Shown here in pieces: positions 45,109-54,214 of a stretch of 64,000 nucleotides of DNA; positions within the stretch are counted from its first letter, which is position 1; every line of letters begins with the position of its first letter. The stretch comes from Sphingobium cupriresistens. Its GTDB lineage: Bacteria > Pseudomonadota > Alphaproteobacteria > Sphingomonadales > Sphingomonadaceae. The DNA is taken from positions 33,554 to 97,553 of the forward strand of contig NZ_SEOO01000016.1 of NCBI RefSeq assembly GCF_004152865.1. The letters run 5' to 3'. Under the pieces are notes generated by a model. That model was not told the DNA's origin. It ran no database searches and saw nothing but the letters and a program-made list of their open reading frames with translations. A program made the translations under genes and the position numbers.

Positions 45109-46634
45109 AAATCCGCGCGCAGATCGGCAAGGTCCTGAACCTTGACAAGTGCATCGGCTGCCACACCTGCTCGGTGACGTGCAAGAACGTGTGGACCAGC
45201 CGCGAGGGCATGGAATACGCCTGGTTCAACAATGTCGAGACCAAGCCCGGCATCGGCTACCCCAAGGATTGGGAAAACCAGAAGCGCTGGAACGGCGGCT
45301 GGGTGCGGACTGCTGGTGGCTCGATCCGCCCGAAAATGGGCGGCAAGTGGCGGATGCTGGCGAAAATCTTCGCCAATCCCGATCTGCCCGAGATCGACGA
45401 TTACTACGAACCCTTCACCTTCGATTACGCCCACCTGCAAAAGGCGGGCGAGAGCAAGGCCTTCCCCACCGCCCGCCCGCGCAGCCTGATTTCGGGCCAG
45501 CGGATGGAGAAGATCGAATGGGGGCCGAACTGGGAGGAAATCCTTGGCGGGGAATTCGCCAAGCGTTCGGAGGATTACAACTTCGAAGGGGTGCAAAAGG
45601 AAATCTACGGCCAGTTCGAAAACACCTTCATGATGTATCTCCCGCGGCTGTGCGAACATTGCCTCAACCCGACCTGCGTGGCCGCCTGCCCCTCGGGCGC
45701 GATCTACAAGCGGGAAGAAGACGGGATCGTCCTGATCGATCAGGAGGCCTGCCGCGGCTGGCGCATGTGCGTGTCAGGCTGCCCCTACAAGAAGATCTAT
45801 TACAACTGGAAAACCGGCAAATCGGAAAAGTGCATCTTCTGCTATCCGCGCATCGAGGCGGGGCAACCGACGGTGTGCAGCGAAACCTGCGTCGGGCGCA
45901 TCCGTTATCTCGGCGTGATGCTCTATGATGCCGACCGCATCGAGGAAGCCGCATCGGCTGAAAATGTCGAGGATCTGTATCAGGCGCAGCTTGATATCTT
46001 CCTCGATCCCCATGATCCGGCGGTGATTGAACAGGCGCGTAAGGACGGCGTGCCCGAAGCTTGGCTGGAGGCTGCGCGCCGCTCGCCGGTGTGGAAGATG
46101 GCGATGGAATGGAAGGTCGCCTTCCCGCTCCACCCCGAATACCGCACCCTGCCGATGGTGTGGTATGTGCCGCCGCTCTCGCCGATCAATGCCGCAGCCA
46201 GCGCCGGGCAGATCAGCGTCAACAACAACATGCCCGATGTGCGCTCGCTTCGCATCCCGCTCAAATACCTCGCCAATCTGCTGACCGCAGGCGACGAGGA
46301 ACCGGTGGCCCTGTGCCTTGAACGGATGCTGGCAATGCGCGGCTACATGCGGTCGAAATCGATCGAGGGTGTGCACAATGAAGGCATCGCCGAAGCCGTC
46401 GGCCTGACGGGCGCACAGATCGAGGAGATGTACAAGGTGATGGCGCTGGCCGATTACGAGGATCGCTTCGTGATCCCCACCGGCCACCGCGAGGATGCCG
46501 AGGACATGTTCGAGGAACGCGGTTCCTGCGGCTTCAGCTTCGGCAATGGCTGTTCGGGCGGGTCGAACGAGACCAACCTGTTCGGCGCCCCGCCGGCCCG
46601 CAAGAAACTCCAGACCCCTTCGGAGGTGTTCTGA
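45105..46634 (+). CDS. narH: Respiratory nitrate reductase beta subunit
   Basis: A 509-residue electron-transfer subunit. Four cluster motifs are visible: CIGCHTCSVTC near the N terminus, CEHCLNPTCVAACPSGA, CRGWRMCVSGCPYKK, and CIFCYPRIEAGQPTVCSETC. In the third motif Trp replaces the second Cys, as expected for the [3Fe-4S] cluster. It receives electrons from NarI and passes them to NarG. The stop overlaps the narJ start as TGATG. Confidence 0.97.
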   Translation: MKIRAQIGKVLNLDKCIGCHTCSVTCKNVWTSREGMEYAWFNNVETKPGIGYPKDWENQKRWNGGWVRTAGGSIRPKMGGKWRMLAKIFANPDLPEIDDYYEPFTFDYAHLQKAGESKAFPTARPRSLISGQRMEKIEWGPNWEEILGGEFAKRSEDYNFEGVQKEIYGQFENTFMMYLPRLCEHCLNPTCVAACPSGAIYKREEDGIVLIDQEACRGWRMCVSGCPYKKIYYNWKTGKSEKCIFCYPRIEAGQPTVCSETCVGRIRYLGVMLYDADRIEEAASAENVEDLYQAQLDIFLDPHDPAVIEQARKDGVPEAWLEAARRSPVWKMAMEWKVAFPLHPEYRTLPMVWYVPPLSPINAAASAGQISVNNNMPDVRSLRIPLKYLANLLTAGDEEPVALCLERMLAMRGYMRSKSIEGVHNEGIAEAVGLTGAQIEEMYKVMALADYEDRFVIPTGHREDAEDMFEERGSCGFSFGNGCSGGSNETNLFGAPPARKKLQTPSEVF

Positions 46635-47338
46635 TGCACAGCCTTCATCTCATTTCGCTGCTGCTGCAATATCCCTCGCTTGAATTGCAGGCGGTGGCAG
46701 GTGAAATCCGCCAGCGGCTCAGCACCGATCCGGCCCTGCCGCAAGCCGCCGTCGCCGCGTGCGAACCGCTGCTGACCCGGCTTGCCACAGCTGACATCTA
46801 TGATGTGCAGGAAGCCTATGTCGATCTGTTCGACCGGGGCCGGGCGCACAGCCTGCACCTGTTCGAACACGTTCACGGCGAAAGCCGCGACCGGGGGCAG
46901 GCAATGGTCGATCTGCGCGCCCGTTACCTTGATGCAGGGCTGGAGCCGGCGGGCAATGAGCTGCCCGATTACCTGCCGCTGTTCCTCGACTACTGTTCGA
47001 CCCTGCCCGATCCGCTGGCTCGCGACACGCTGGCCGAGCCCGGCGTGGTGCTGATCGCGCTGGCAGCGCGGCTGGCGGACAAGGGATCGGACTATGCCCC
47101 TGTATTCGCGCTGCTGTGCGAGATCGCCGGGCTGGAAATGGACGAAGCGGCGGTCAACGCGCTGCCGCCCGCCGAAGACCCCGAAACCCTCGAAGAACTC
47201 GACGCGCAGTGGGAGGAGGAGGAAATCCGCTTCACCGCCGATGCCGCGCCCGATCCCACCGCCGCCTGCCCGCAGGTCAGCGCCATCCTTGACCGGATGC
47301 GCGCACCCCTGCCCGAAATCCTTGCGAAAAGGAGCTGA
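46634..47338 (+). CDS. narJ: Nitrate reductase assembly chaperone
   Basis: A 234-residue, helical, acidic TorD-type chaperone for molybdenum-cofactor insertion into NarG and for membrane docking of NarGH. Typical features are LHLISLLLQYPS at the start, YVDLFDRGRAHSLHLFEHVH near residue 57, and LPDYLPLFLDYCSTLPDP. It starts with the TGATG overlap from narH and is 3 nt upstream of narI. Confidence 0.92.
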   Translation: MHSLHLISLLLQYPSLELQAVAGEIRQRLSTDPALPQAAVAACEPLLTRLATADIYDVQEAYVDLFDRGRAHSLHLFEHVHGESRDRGQAMVDLRARYLDAGLEPAGNELPDYLPLFLDYCSTLPDPLARDTLAEPGVVLIALAARLADKGSDYAPVFALLCEIAGLEMDEAAVNALPPAEDPETLEELDAQWEEEEIRFTADAAPDPTAACPQVSAILDRMRAPLPEILAKRS

Positions 47339-47341
47339 ACC

Positions 47342-48043
47342 ATGGCCGACTTCCTCCACAATCTGCTGTTCGGCATCTATCCCTATATCGCGCTGGCGGT
47401 GCTGGCGCTGGGTTCGATCATCCGCTTCGACCGCGAGCCCTACAGCTGGCGTTCGGGTTCCAGCCAGCTCTTGCGGCGCAAGCAGCTGATGGTGGGATCG
47501 GTGCTGTTCCATGTCGGCGTGCTGTTCATCTTTGTCGGCCACCTTGTCGGGCTCTTAACCCCGATTGCGTTGTTCGATGCGCTGGGCATCAGCCACGGGG
47601 CCAAGCAATTGCTGGCGATCGTCGCTGGCGGGATTGCGGGAGTGGCCGCGATCATCGGCGCAAGCCTGCTGATCCATCGCCGCTTCTTCGACCCGCGCGT
47701 GCGGGCCGCCTCGAACTTCAGCGACAATGCCATCATCCTCATCCTGTGGGTGCAACTGGCGCTGGGCCTCGCCACGATCCCGCTGTCGGCGGGGCATCTC
47801 GACGGGCACGAGATGGTCAAGTTCATGACCTGGGCACAGAGCATCTTCACCTTCCGTAGCGGTGCGGCAAGCCACATTGCCGATGTGCATATCATCTTCA
47901 AACTGCACCTGTTTTTGGGGCTGACGATCTTCCTGCTGTTCCCCTTCACCCGGCTGGTGCACATGCTGAGCGCGCCGGTGCGCTACCTGTGGCGCAGCGG
48001 CTATCAGATCGTGCGCTCGCGCCGGAGCCTCAGCCATGGATGA
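47342..48043 (+). CDS. narI: Respiratory nitrate reductase gamma subunit, b-type cytochrome
   Basis: A 233-residue inner-membrane diheme cytochrome b that oxidises quinol and anchors NarGH. About five membrane segments are visible, including IYPYIALAVLALGSIIRFD, FHVGVLFIFVGHLVGLLTP and HLFLGLTIFLLFPFTRLVHM, with the His residues in the second and last positioned to ligate haem. The stop lies 8 nt inside the following parvulin gene. Confidence 0.95.
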   Translation: MADFLHNLLFGIYPYIALAVLALGSIIRFDREPYSWRSGSSQLLRRKQLMVGSVLFHVGVLFIFVGHLVGLLTPIALFDALGISHGAKQLLAIVAGGIAGVAAIIGASLLIHRRFFDPRVRAASNFSDNAIILILWVQLALGLATIPLSAGHLDGHEMVKFMTWAQSIFTFRSGAASHIADVHIIFKLHLFLGLTIFLLFPFTRLVHMLSAPVRYLWRSGYQIVRSRRSLSHG

Positions 48044-48848
48044 GGTGATCGAACGGGCTGCAGTGCGGGTCGGCGGTGTGGAAATCCCCGCCACCGCCAT
48101 CGCCGCCGAAGCGCAGAACCACCCCGCGCCTGATGCCGCCACGGCGTGGACCGAAGCCGCCGAGGCGCTCGCCATCCGGCAATTGCTGCTGGCCGAAGCC
48201 GAGCGGCTCGGGATCGATCCTGGCGAACGCGAGGACGCGCAGGGCCGCGCGCTCGCCGCGGATGATGCGAAGATCGACGCGCTGCTGGAGAGCGAAGTTC
48301 GCGTGCCCGAGGCTACCGAGGCCGAGGCGCGGCGCTTCTATGATCGCCACCGCGAACGCTTCGCCTCCGAAACGTTGGTCGAGGCCGAGCACATCCTGTT
48401 CTCGGCCAACCCGGCGGATGAATTCGCCTATAGCCTTGCGGTCGGCGATGCGCGCATGGCGATCCGGGCGCTGCAAGCTGATCCGGCCTGTTTCGGCGAG
48501 CTGGCGCGAGCCAAATCGGCCTGCCCGTCGAAGGAACAGGGCGGCAATCTCGGCCAGATCGGCAAGGGGCAGACCGTCGCCGAATTCGAAGCCGCGCTGT
48601 TCGACCTTGGCGAAGGCGAGCTGTGCCCAGAGCCGGTGCGCACCCGCTTTGGCGTGCACGTGATCCGCGCCGGACGCCGGGCCGAGGGGCAGCAATTGCC
48701 GTTCGAAGCCGTGGAGGCGACCATCCGCGACTATCTGGAGGAAACCACCACCCGCAAGGCGGTGGCGCAATACCTGTCGATCCTCGCCAGCCAGACCACC
48801 GTCGAAGGGGTTGACCTGCCGATTGCGGACGGGCCGCTGGTGCAGTGA
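48036..48848 (+). CDS. Parvulin-type peptidyl-prolyl isomerase in the nar operon
   Basis: A 270-residue protein with an N-terminal helical chaperone part and a C-terminal rotamase domain (VEAEHILFSANPADEF, SACPSKEQGGNLGQIGKGQT, RTRFGVHVIRAGRRAEGQ). Such PpiC/NarC-like (NifM-related) proteins are found in some nar operons and probably assist folding of NarGHI. No signal peptide is seen, so it is likely cytoplasmic. It overlaps narI by 8 nt and moaA by 4 nt (GTGA). Confidence 0.87.
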   Translation: MDEVIERAAVRVGGVEIPATAIAAEAQNHPAPDAATAWTEAAEALAIRQLLLAEAERLGIDPGEREDAQGRALAADDAKIDALLESEVRVPEATEAEARRFYDRHRERFASETLVEAEHILFSANPADEFAYSLAVGDARMAIRALQADPACFGELARAKSACPSKEQGGNLGQIGKGQTVAEFEAALFDLGEGELCPEPVRTRFGVHVIRAGRRAEGQQLPFEAVEATIRDYLEETTTRKAVAQYLSILASQTTVEGVDLPIADGPLVQ

Positions 48849-49849
48849 CCATCCCTCGCTCCCCCGATGTCCTGCCGCTGTCTGACGCGATCGGTCGCCG
48901 GTTCGAATACCTGCGCCTGTCGCTGACCGAAGTGTGCAACTTCCGCTGCACCTATTGCCTGCCCGATGGCTACAAGAAGCCGTGCCAGCGTCCCGCGGAA
49001 CTGACGGTTGAGGAAATTCGCCGCGCGGTGACGGCTTTCGCGCAGCTGGGGTTGTGGAAGGTGCGGCTGACCGGCGGCGAGCCGACGTTGCGGCGCGATT
49101 TCGAGAATGTCGCCAGCGCGGTCTCCAGCGTGCCCGGCATCCGCCGTGTGGCGATGACGACCAATGGCTATCGCCTCGCCGAGCGGGCGCAGGCGTGGCG
49201 CGATTGCGGGGTGAATGCGATCAATATCAGCGTCGATTCGCTCGATCCGGCGCGCTTTGCCGCGATCACCGGACATGACCGCCTGGGCGAAGTGCTGCGC
49301 GGGATCGAGGCAGCGCGGGATGCGGGGTTTGAGAGTATCAAGCTGAACGCCGTGCTGATGCGCGGGGTCAATGATGATGAACTCGCGGCGATGGTCCAAT
49401 TCGTCACCACCCGCGATCTGTCGCTGCGCTTCATCGAAGTGATGCGCACCAATGACAACACCGCCTTCTTTGACCGGCACCATGTGGCAGGGCAAAGCGT
49501 GATCGATCGACTGGAGGCTGCGGGCTGGAAGCGACTGCCGCGCGCGGCAGGCGCCGGGCCGGCGGTTGAACTCGGCCATCCCCACGCCAAGGGACGCATT
49601 GGCATCATCGCGCCCTATTCACGGGATTTCTGCGCCAGCTGCAACCGGTTGCGCATGTCGTCGGATGGCAAGCTGCATCTGTGCCTGTTCGGCGATGGCG
49701 GGATCGATCTGCGCCCGCTCATCGCCGCTGATGACCCCGCGCCTCTCATCACCCGCATCCGCGCAGTTGTGGGCACCAAGGCCCCCGCGCATCGGCTGCA
49801 TTCGGGCAACAGCGGTGCAACTCCGCATCTCGCGTCCATCGGAGGATGA
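48845..49849 (+). CDS. moaA: GTP 3',8-cyclase, molybdenum cofactor biosynthesis
   Basis: A 334-residue radical-SAM enzyme starting molybdopterin synthesis from GTP. Cys31, Cys35 and Cys38 in CNFRCTYC bind the SAM cluster; FCASCNRLRMSSDGKLHLCL near the C terminus carries the second cluster site. The protein ends in Gly-Gly, as needed for MoaA activity. The GTG at 48845 overlaps the parvulin stop (GTGA), and its stop overlaps moaD (ATGA). Its partner moaC is not present in the window. Confidence 0.95.
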   Translation: MTIPRSPDVLPLSDAIGRRFEYLRLSLTEVCNFRCTYCLPDGYKKPCQRPAELTVEEIRRAVTAFAQLGLWKVRLTGGEPTLRRDFENVASAVSSVPGIRRVAMTTNGYRLAERAQAWRDCGVNAINISVDSLDPARFAAITGHDRLGEVLRGIEAARDAGFESIKLNAVLMRGVNDDELAAMVQFVTTRDLSLRFIEVMRTNDNTAFFDRHHVAGQSVIDRLEAAGWKRLPRAAGAGPAVELGHPHAKGRIGIIAPYSRDFCASCNRLRMSSDGKLHLCLFGDGGIDLRPLIAADDPAPLITRIRAVVGTKAPAHRLHSGNSGATPHLASIGG

Positions 49850-50112
49850 TCATGAAACAAGCGCGACTCGACATCGAACTGTGCGGGCGCCTCGCCGATG
49901 CTTGCGGGCCGGTGCTGGGGCTCGCCGTCCCGGAAAACGGACTGCCGGTGACAGCGATGTTGGACGATCTGGCCAGCGCCTACCCGGCACTTGGCGAGGC
50001 GCTTCGTCGCATCCGCATCAGGGCCTGCATCAATGAAACCATCGTCGCCAATGATGCGATGGTGCGCCCCGGAGATCGGGTCGCGCTCTTTCCGCCGGTG
50101 TCGGGAGGATGA
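49846..50112 (+). CDS. moaD: Molybdopterin synthase small subunit
   Basis: An 88-residue ubiquitin-like protein ending in Pro-Pro-Val-Ser-Gly-Gly, the thiocarboxylated tail that donates sulfur to precursor Z. NETIVANDAMVRPGDRVALF is typical of MoaD. Either the ATG at 49846 or at 49852 may be used. It overlaps moaA and moaE by 4 nt each (ATGA), in the usual subunit pairing. Confidence 0.92.
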   Translation: MIMKQARLDIELCGRLADACGPVLGLAVPENGLPVTAMLDDLASAYPALGEALRRIRIRACINETIVANDAMVRPGDRVALFPPVSGG

Positions 50113-50594
50113 CGATGCAGGTCGAATTGGCGCAGGCCCCCTTCGAACCGTCGCTGCGGCTGGCCGCGTTTTCCGCGGCGCTCGAGGATGAAGGCGCGGT
50201 TGTCAGCTTCACGGGGCGGGCCCGGGGGCGCGGCGCGGATGGTGCGGCGGTCTCCTCGCTGGTGCTGGAGTGCTATCGCGGCGTTACCCTCCAATCGATG
50301 AAAGCGATCGCGGCCGACGCGCATAGCCGGTTCGCGATTACCGCCAGTATCGTCATCCACCGCGCAGGCCCGATCGCGCCGGGCGAACCCATCGTTTTCG
50401 TCGCCACTGCTGCACGCCACCGCAGGGCGGCCTTCGAGGCGGCGGACTACCTCATGGACCGGCTCAAGACTGAGGCAGTGTTCTGGAAACGCGAGGAGCA
50501 TGATGGCATCTCGACCTGGATCGAGCCGACCGCGCGGGACCGGGAAGACGCGCAGCGTTGGCGCGACAAGGTGAATGACAATGCCGGGAATTGA
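50109..50594 (+). CDS. moaE: Molybdopterin synthase large subunit
   Basis: A 161-residue catalytic subunit. Features are GAVVSFTGRARGRG near residue 30, LVLECYRGVTLQSMKAIAAD, and the C-terminal active-site region LKTEAVFWKREEHDG with the conserved Lys. HRAGPIAPGEPIVFVATAA is also typical. It is translationally coupled to moaD, and its end overlaps the moaB start by about 20 nt. Confidence 0.93.
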   Translation: MTMQVELAQAPFEPSLRLAAFSAALEDEGAVVSFTGRARGRGADGAAVSSLVLECYRGVTLQSMKAIAADAHSRFAITASIVIHRAGPIAPGEPIVFVATAARHRRAAFEAADYLMDRLKTEAVFWKREEHDGISTWIEPTARDREDAQRWRDKVNDNAGN

Positions 50595-51117
50595 CCAAAG
50601 CCTGACCTTTTACCCGCTGGGCATGGCGGTGCTGACCATCTCGGATACCCGCAACCTTGAAACCGATACCTCGGGCGCATTGCTGTGCGAGCGGTTGCAG
50701 GGAGCCGGGCACCACCTGCACGACCGCGCCATCGTGCGTGACGAGATCGCCGAGATTCGCGCGCAGTTGCAGGCGTGGCTCGCGCGGCCCGAGATCGAGA
50801 TCATCCTCACCACCGGCGGCACCGGCTTTTCCCCGCGTGACAACACGCCCGAAGCGGTCAAACCGCTGCTGCGGCGCGAGATGGACGGGTTTTCTGTCGC
50901 CTTTCACCAGAAAAGCCTCACCAGCGTCGGGGTTGCCTCGATGCAGTCGCGGGCCTTTGCCGGGCAGGCAGGGGATGCCTTTATCTTCTGCGTTCCGGGA
51001 TCGACCGGCGCGTGCCGTGATGCATGGGACGGCCTGCTGGAGCTGGAGTTCGACAGTCGCCACAAGCCGTGTTCGATCGCGGGCGCACTGCCGCGTCTGA
51101 GGGATGTGTGTGCGTGA
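50575..51117 (+). CDS. moaB: Molybdopterin adenylyltransferase-type protein
   Basis: A 180-residue MoaB/MogA-fold protein with the signature ILTTGGTGFSPRDNTPEAVK and a FCVPGSTGACRDAWDGLLE segment. It adenylylates molybdopterin before metal insertion by MoeA. Start could be the ATG at 50575 or 50581. The stop overlaps the moeA GTG (GTGA at 51114). Confidence 0.92.
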   Translation: MTMPGIDQSLTFYPLGMAVLTISDTRNLETDTSGALLCERLQGAGHHLHDRAIVRDEIAEIRAQLQAWLARPEIEIILTTGGTGFSPRDNTPEAVKPLLRREMDGFSVAFHQKSLTSVGVASMQSRAFAGQAGDAFIFCVPGSTGACRDAWDGLLELEFDSRHKPCSIAGALPRLRDVCA

Positions 51118-52310
51118 TCACGTTCGACGAGGCTTTGGCGCTGCTTGAGAGCGTGGTCCGGACGCTCGGGGCGGAAGCGGTGCCGCTTGCCGGGGCAGCG
51201 GGCCGGGTGCTGGCTGCAAGAATCACTGCGCGAAGCGACAGCCCGCGTGTCCCGGTGGCGGCAATGGATGGCTATGCGGTGCTGGACGCTTCGACCCGGC
51301 CGGGAGAATCGCTGATGGTGATCGGTGAGGCGAGGGCGGGTGCCGCCTTTTCCGGCTTGCTGGGCGCGGGCGAGGCAGTGCGGATCTTCACCGGCGCAGC
51401 TTTGCCGATCGGCGCTGACCGCTGCATCATGCAGGAATATGCGCAGCGCGAGGGCGATGGCGTGCGCTTTGCCGAAGGGTACGGCCCGGGTTGGCACGTG
51501 CGCACGGCGGCCAGCGATTTCGCCGCCGGAGATGTCCTGCTCGAAGCGGGCGCCCGGCTTGGCGCGCGGGCGATGGTCGCGGCGGCTGCCGCTGATCTTG
51601 CGCAAGTCACGGTCATTCGGCGACCGCAGGTGGCGATCATCGCCACTGGGGACGAACTGGCGGTGCCAGGCGCAGCGTATCTCCACTCTGGCAGGGTTCC
51701 CGAAAGCGTCAGCTTCGGCGTGGCGGCGATGGCCGAACAGGCCGGGGCGCGGATCGTGCGGCAGGCGATCGGCGGGGATTGCCTGCCCGATCTGGAAAAG
51801 CTTGCAGGAGCGGCCCTGGCGGAGGCCGACCTCGTGATCGTCACCGGCGGCGCCTCGGTCGGGGAGCACGATCTCGCCAAGCCGATGTTCGAATGCCACG
51901 GGCTCGACCTGGTGTTTTCCAAGGTCGCGATCAAGCCCGGCAAGCCGGTATGGCTGGGGCTGGCGCAGGGAAAATGGGTTCTAGGCCTGCCGGGCAATCC
52001 GACCTCGGCGATGGTCACGGCGCGATTGTTCCTGACGCCGCTGCTCGGCGCTCTGCAAGGCCAGTCGATCCGCGACGTGTTGCGCTGGCGGCGCCTGCCG
52101 CTGGCCGCGCCCTTGCCTGCGAATGGCGGGCGGGAAAGCTTCGTGCGCGCGGCTTGGGAGAATGAGGGGCTGGTGCCGCTCACCAATCAGGACAGCGGCG
52201 CGCAAGGCCCGCTCGCCCGAGCGGATTGGTTGATCCGCCGCGCGCCCGACGCACCTGCCCTAGCGGCAGGTGCGTCGGTCAGCGCGCTGGCTTTCGAGCA
52301 AGGCGGCTGA
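51114..52310 (+). CDS. moeA: Molybdopterin molybdenumtransferase
   Basis: A 398-residue enzyme inserting molybdate into adenylylated molybdopterin. PRVPVAAMDGYAVLDASTRP, RIFTGAALPIGADRCIMQE, IIATGDELAVPG, VTGGASVGEHDL and LPGNPTSAMVTARLF are all MoeA hallmarks. The GTG start at 51114 is set by the overlap with the moaB stop. The last 32 nt overlap the convergent mobA gene and contain a 14-bp hairpin. Confidence 0.95.
   Translation: MITFDEALALLESVVRTLGAEAVPLAGAAGRVLAARITARSDSPRVPVAAMDGYAVLDASTRPGESLMVIGEARAGAAFSGLLGAGEAVRIFTGAALPIGADRCIMQEYAQREGDGVRFAEGYGPGWHVRTAASDFAAGDVLLEAGARLGARAMVAAAAADLAQVTVIRRPQVAIIATGDELAVPGAAYLHSGRVPESVSFGVAAMAEQAGARIVRQAIGGDCLPDLEKLAGAALAEADLVIVTGGASVGEHDLAKPMFECHGLDLVFSKVAIKPGKPVWLGLAQGKWVLGLPGNPTSAMVTARLFLTPLLGALQGQSIRDVLRWRRLPLAAPLPANGGRESFVRAAWENEGLVPLTNQDSGAQGPLARADWLIRRAPDAPALAAGASVSALAFEQGG
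52246..52278. terminator. 14-bp perfect hairpin between convergent moeA and mobA
   Basis: CCGACGCACCTGCC (52246-52259) pairs perfectly with GGCAGGTGCGTCGG (52265-52278) around CTAGC. It sits inside the moeA 3' end and immediately downstream of the mobA stop on the opposite strand. It lacks a U-tract, so it is terminator-like only in position and stem strength. Confidence 0.5.
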
Positions 52311-52893
52311 GATGTGTCTCCGCCTCGGCCAGAGCATCGGGATCGTTGATATTGGCGAAGGGATCGAGCGCGCCGGTCTCGGGCCATGCGACATGAACCA
52401 CGCCCTGCACGGCGGCGAAGCGCCACAGCGACGCACCGCCTGCCGCGATGTAATCGGCCAGCGCCGCCTCATCCACACGCCACAGCGCCGCCAGGGGTTG
52501 ATACTTGCCGCGGCTGACCGGCATGGCGACCTTGTTCGCGCCCAGCGCCGCACCGAGCCGCGCCGCGAGATCGCGCGGCAGGAAGGGCTGGTCGCAGCCG
52601 ATCAGCAGCACCTCGGGCCGGCCCTGCGCGGCGGCAAAGCTAAAGGCGCTGGCAAGCGCGCTGATCGGCCCGCGTCCCGGAACGGCATCGCACAGCAGCG
52701 GCAACCCGCCCGCATCGATCCGGCCCTGTTCGCGCACCGCCACCGCCATGCAGTCCGACTGCGCCGCGGCGTTCGCGATCGCATGAGCCAGCAGCGGCTG
52801 GCCGCCGAGCAGGCGCAGCGGCTTGCCCCCGCCGATCCGCTGGCCTTCCCCCCCGGCGGCGATGACGATAGCGGGGGCGGGCGGGGCGATCAT
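52279..52893 (-). CDS. mobA: Molybdenum cofactor guanylyltransferase
   Basis: A 204-residue nucleotidyltransferase that attaches GMP to Moco for enzymes like NarG. The start at 52893 gives the nucleotide-binding motif IAAGGEGQRIGGGKPLRLL, a variant of the usual AGG.S.RMG..K. Further features are LLIGCDQPFLPRDLAARLGA and NINDPDALAEAE. It is the only gene of the Moco set on the minus strand and converges on moeA with a 32-nt overlap. It may be transcribed separately, from the region shared with nnrS. Confidence 0.88.
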   Translation of the reverse strand: MIAPPAPAIVIAAGGEGQRIGGGKPLRLLGGQPLLAHAIANAAAQSDCMAVAVREQGRIDAGGLPLLCDAVPGRGPISALASAFSFAAAQGRPEVLLIGCDQPFLPRDLAARLGAALGANKVAMPVSRGKYQPLAALWRVDEAALADYIAAGGASLWRFAAVQGVVHVAWPETGALDPFANINDPDALAEAETHLSRLARKPAR

Positions 52894-53000
52894 GCGAAGG
52901 GGCACATCCGGGTTTGTGGTTGCCGCCGCCCTACTCGGCATCGCCGCGCTTGCAAACCCGTCTGCCGCAGACAGCCCGTTCGTCCTCGAGGAGACCGCCC

Positions 53001-54212
53001 ATGAACGCCGCCGCCACCACGATGGAGCGCCAGCGCGCCTGGCGCGGTCCGGCGCTGCTGAGCTTCGGGTTCCGGCCGTTCTTCCTGCTGGGCGCGCTGT
53101 GGGCGGCGCTGGCGATGGGGCTGTGGGTGGCAATGCTGGCGGGCAGACTGACGCTCCCGACCGCCTTCGATCCCGTGTCATGGCACGCGCACGAATTCCT
53201 GTTCGGCTATCTCGGGGCGATCATTGCCGGGTTCCTGCTGACCGCCGTTCCCAACTGGACGGGAGGTTTGCCGGTGACCGGTTGGCCGCTGGCCGGGCTA
53301 GTCGCGGCATGGCTGGCAGGGCGGGCGGCGGTGAGTGTCTCGCAAGGGCTGCCTCCGCTCGCGGTTGCGGCGGCCGATCTGGCGCTGGTGGCTCTGCTGG
53401 CCTTCCTGCTGGGCCGCGAGATCGTGGTCGGCAAGAACTGGCGCAACCTTCCGGTGGTGGGCTTGCTGGCGGTGTTCGGCTGCGCCAATGCGCTGTTCCA
53501 CTGGGAGGCGGCGACCGGTGCCTATGCCGCGCAGGGCATGGGGCTGCGCCTCGGCCTCGCCGCGGTGCTGATGATGATCGCGGTGATCGGCGGGCGGATC
53601 GTGCCGTCCTTCACGCGCAACTGGCTTGCCAAACAGGGCGAGGGCCGCCTGCCGACACCGCCGATGCAGCGCTTCGATCTGGCCGCGCTCGGCGTGCTGC
53701 TGGCGGCACTGCTGGCATGGGTGGTGCTGCCCGTCGCGGCCTTCACCGGCATGGCGCTGGCGCTTGCCGGGGGCCTGCATTTGGCGCGTATGGCGCGTTG
53801 GGCGGGGGATCGCACCTTCGCCGAGCCGCTCGTTACGGTGCTGCATGTCGGCTATGCCTTTGTGCCGCTGGGGGCGCTGGTGGGGGCGGTGGAGATTCTC
53901 GGATATAGCTGGATTGGCCCAGGCAGCGCGCAGCATTTGTGGACGGCGGGTGGCTTGGGATTGATGACGCTGGCGGTGATGACGCGTGCGACTTTGGGCC
54001 ACACGGGCCGCGCCTTGACCGCGGGGCGCGGGACAATGGCCATCTATGCGGCGGTAGTCGTTGCGGTGTTGGCACGGATTGCGGCCGGCGCCTGGCCCGA
54101 GGCTGCGGACGCATTGCACAGCCTGTCCGGCATGGGCTGGATCGGGGCGTTTGCCGGCTTCGCGGCGCTTTATGGCCCGATGCTCCTGCGCCCGCGTCAG
54201 GCGGCGGGTTAG
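53001..54212 (+). CDS. nnrS: NnrS haem-copper membrane protein
   Basis: A 403-residue integral membrane protein with about 12 hydrophobic segments. The N-terminal FGFRPFFLLGALWAALAM and DPVSWHAHEFLFGYLGAIIA are NnrS signatures, as are FTRNWLAKQGEG and TLGHTGRALTAG. In Rhodobacter and Vibrio NnrS is linked to denitrification and NO tolerance. GAGGAGACC (52988-52996) is a good ribosome-binding site for the ATG at 53001. NnrU follows 2 nt after the stop. Confidence 0.93.
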   Translation: MNAAATTMERQRAWRGPALLSFGFRPFFLLGALWAALAMGLWVAMLAGRLTLPTAFDPVSWHAHEFLFGYLGAIIAGFLLTAVPNWTGGLPVTGWPLAGLVAAWLAGRAAVSVSQGLPPLAVAAADLALVALLAFLLGREIVVGKNWRNLPVVGLLAVFGCANALFHWEAATGAYAAQGMGLRLGLAAVLMMIAVIGGRIVPSFTRNWLAKQGEGRLPTPPMQRFDLAALGVLLAALLAWVVLPVAAFTGMALALAGGLHLARMARWAGDRTFAEPLVTVLHVGYAFVPLGALVGAVEILGYSWIGPGSAQHLWTAGGLGLMTLAVMTRATLGHTGRALTAGRGTMAIYAAVVVAVLARIAAGAWPEAADALHSLSGMGWIGAFAGFAALYGPMLLRPRQAAG

Positions 54213-54214
54213 CC

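Noticed and set aside
52892..53908. A plus-strand frame starting with a signal-peptide-like segment (MRRGTSGFVVAAALLGIAAL) before nnrS
   Set aside because: After about 45 residues it runs antiparallel in reading sense to nnrS in another frame and becomes Arg/Ala/Gly-rich shadow. A truncated secreted-protein remnant at 52892-53000 cannot be excluded, but it is not supportable.
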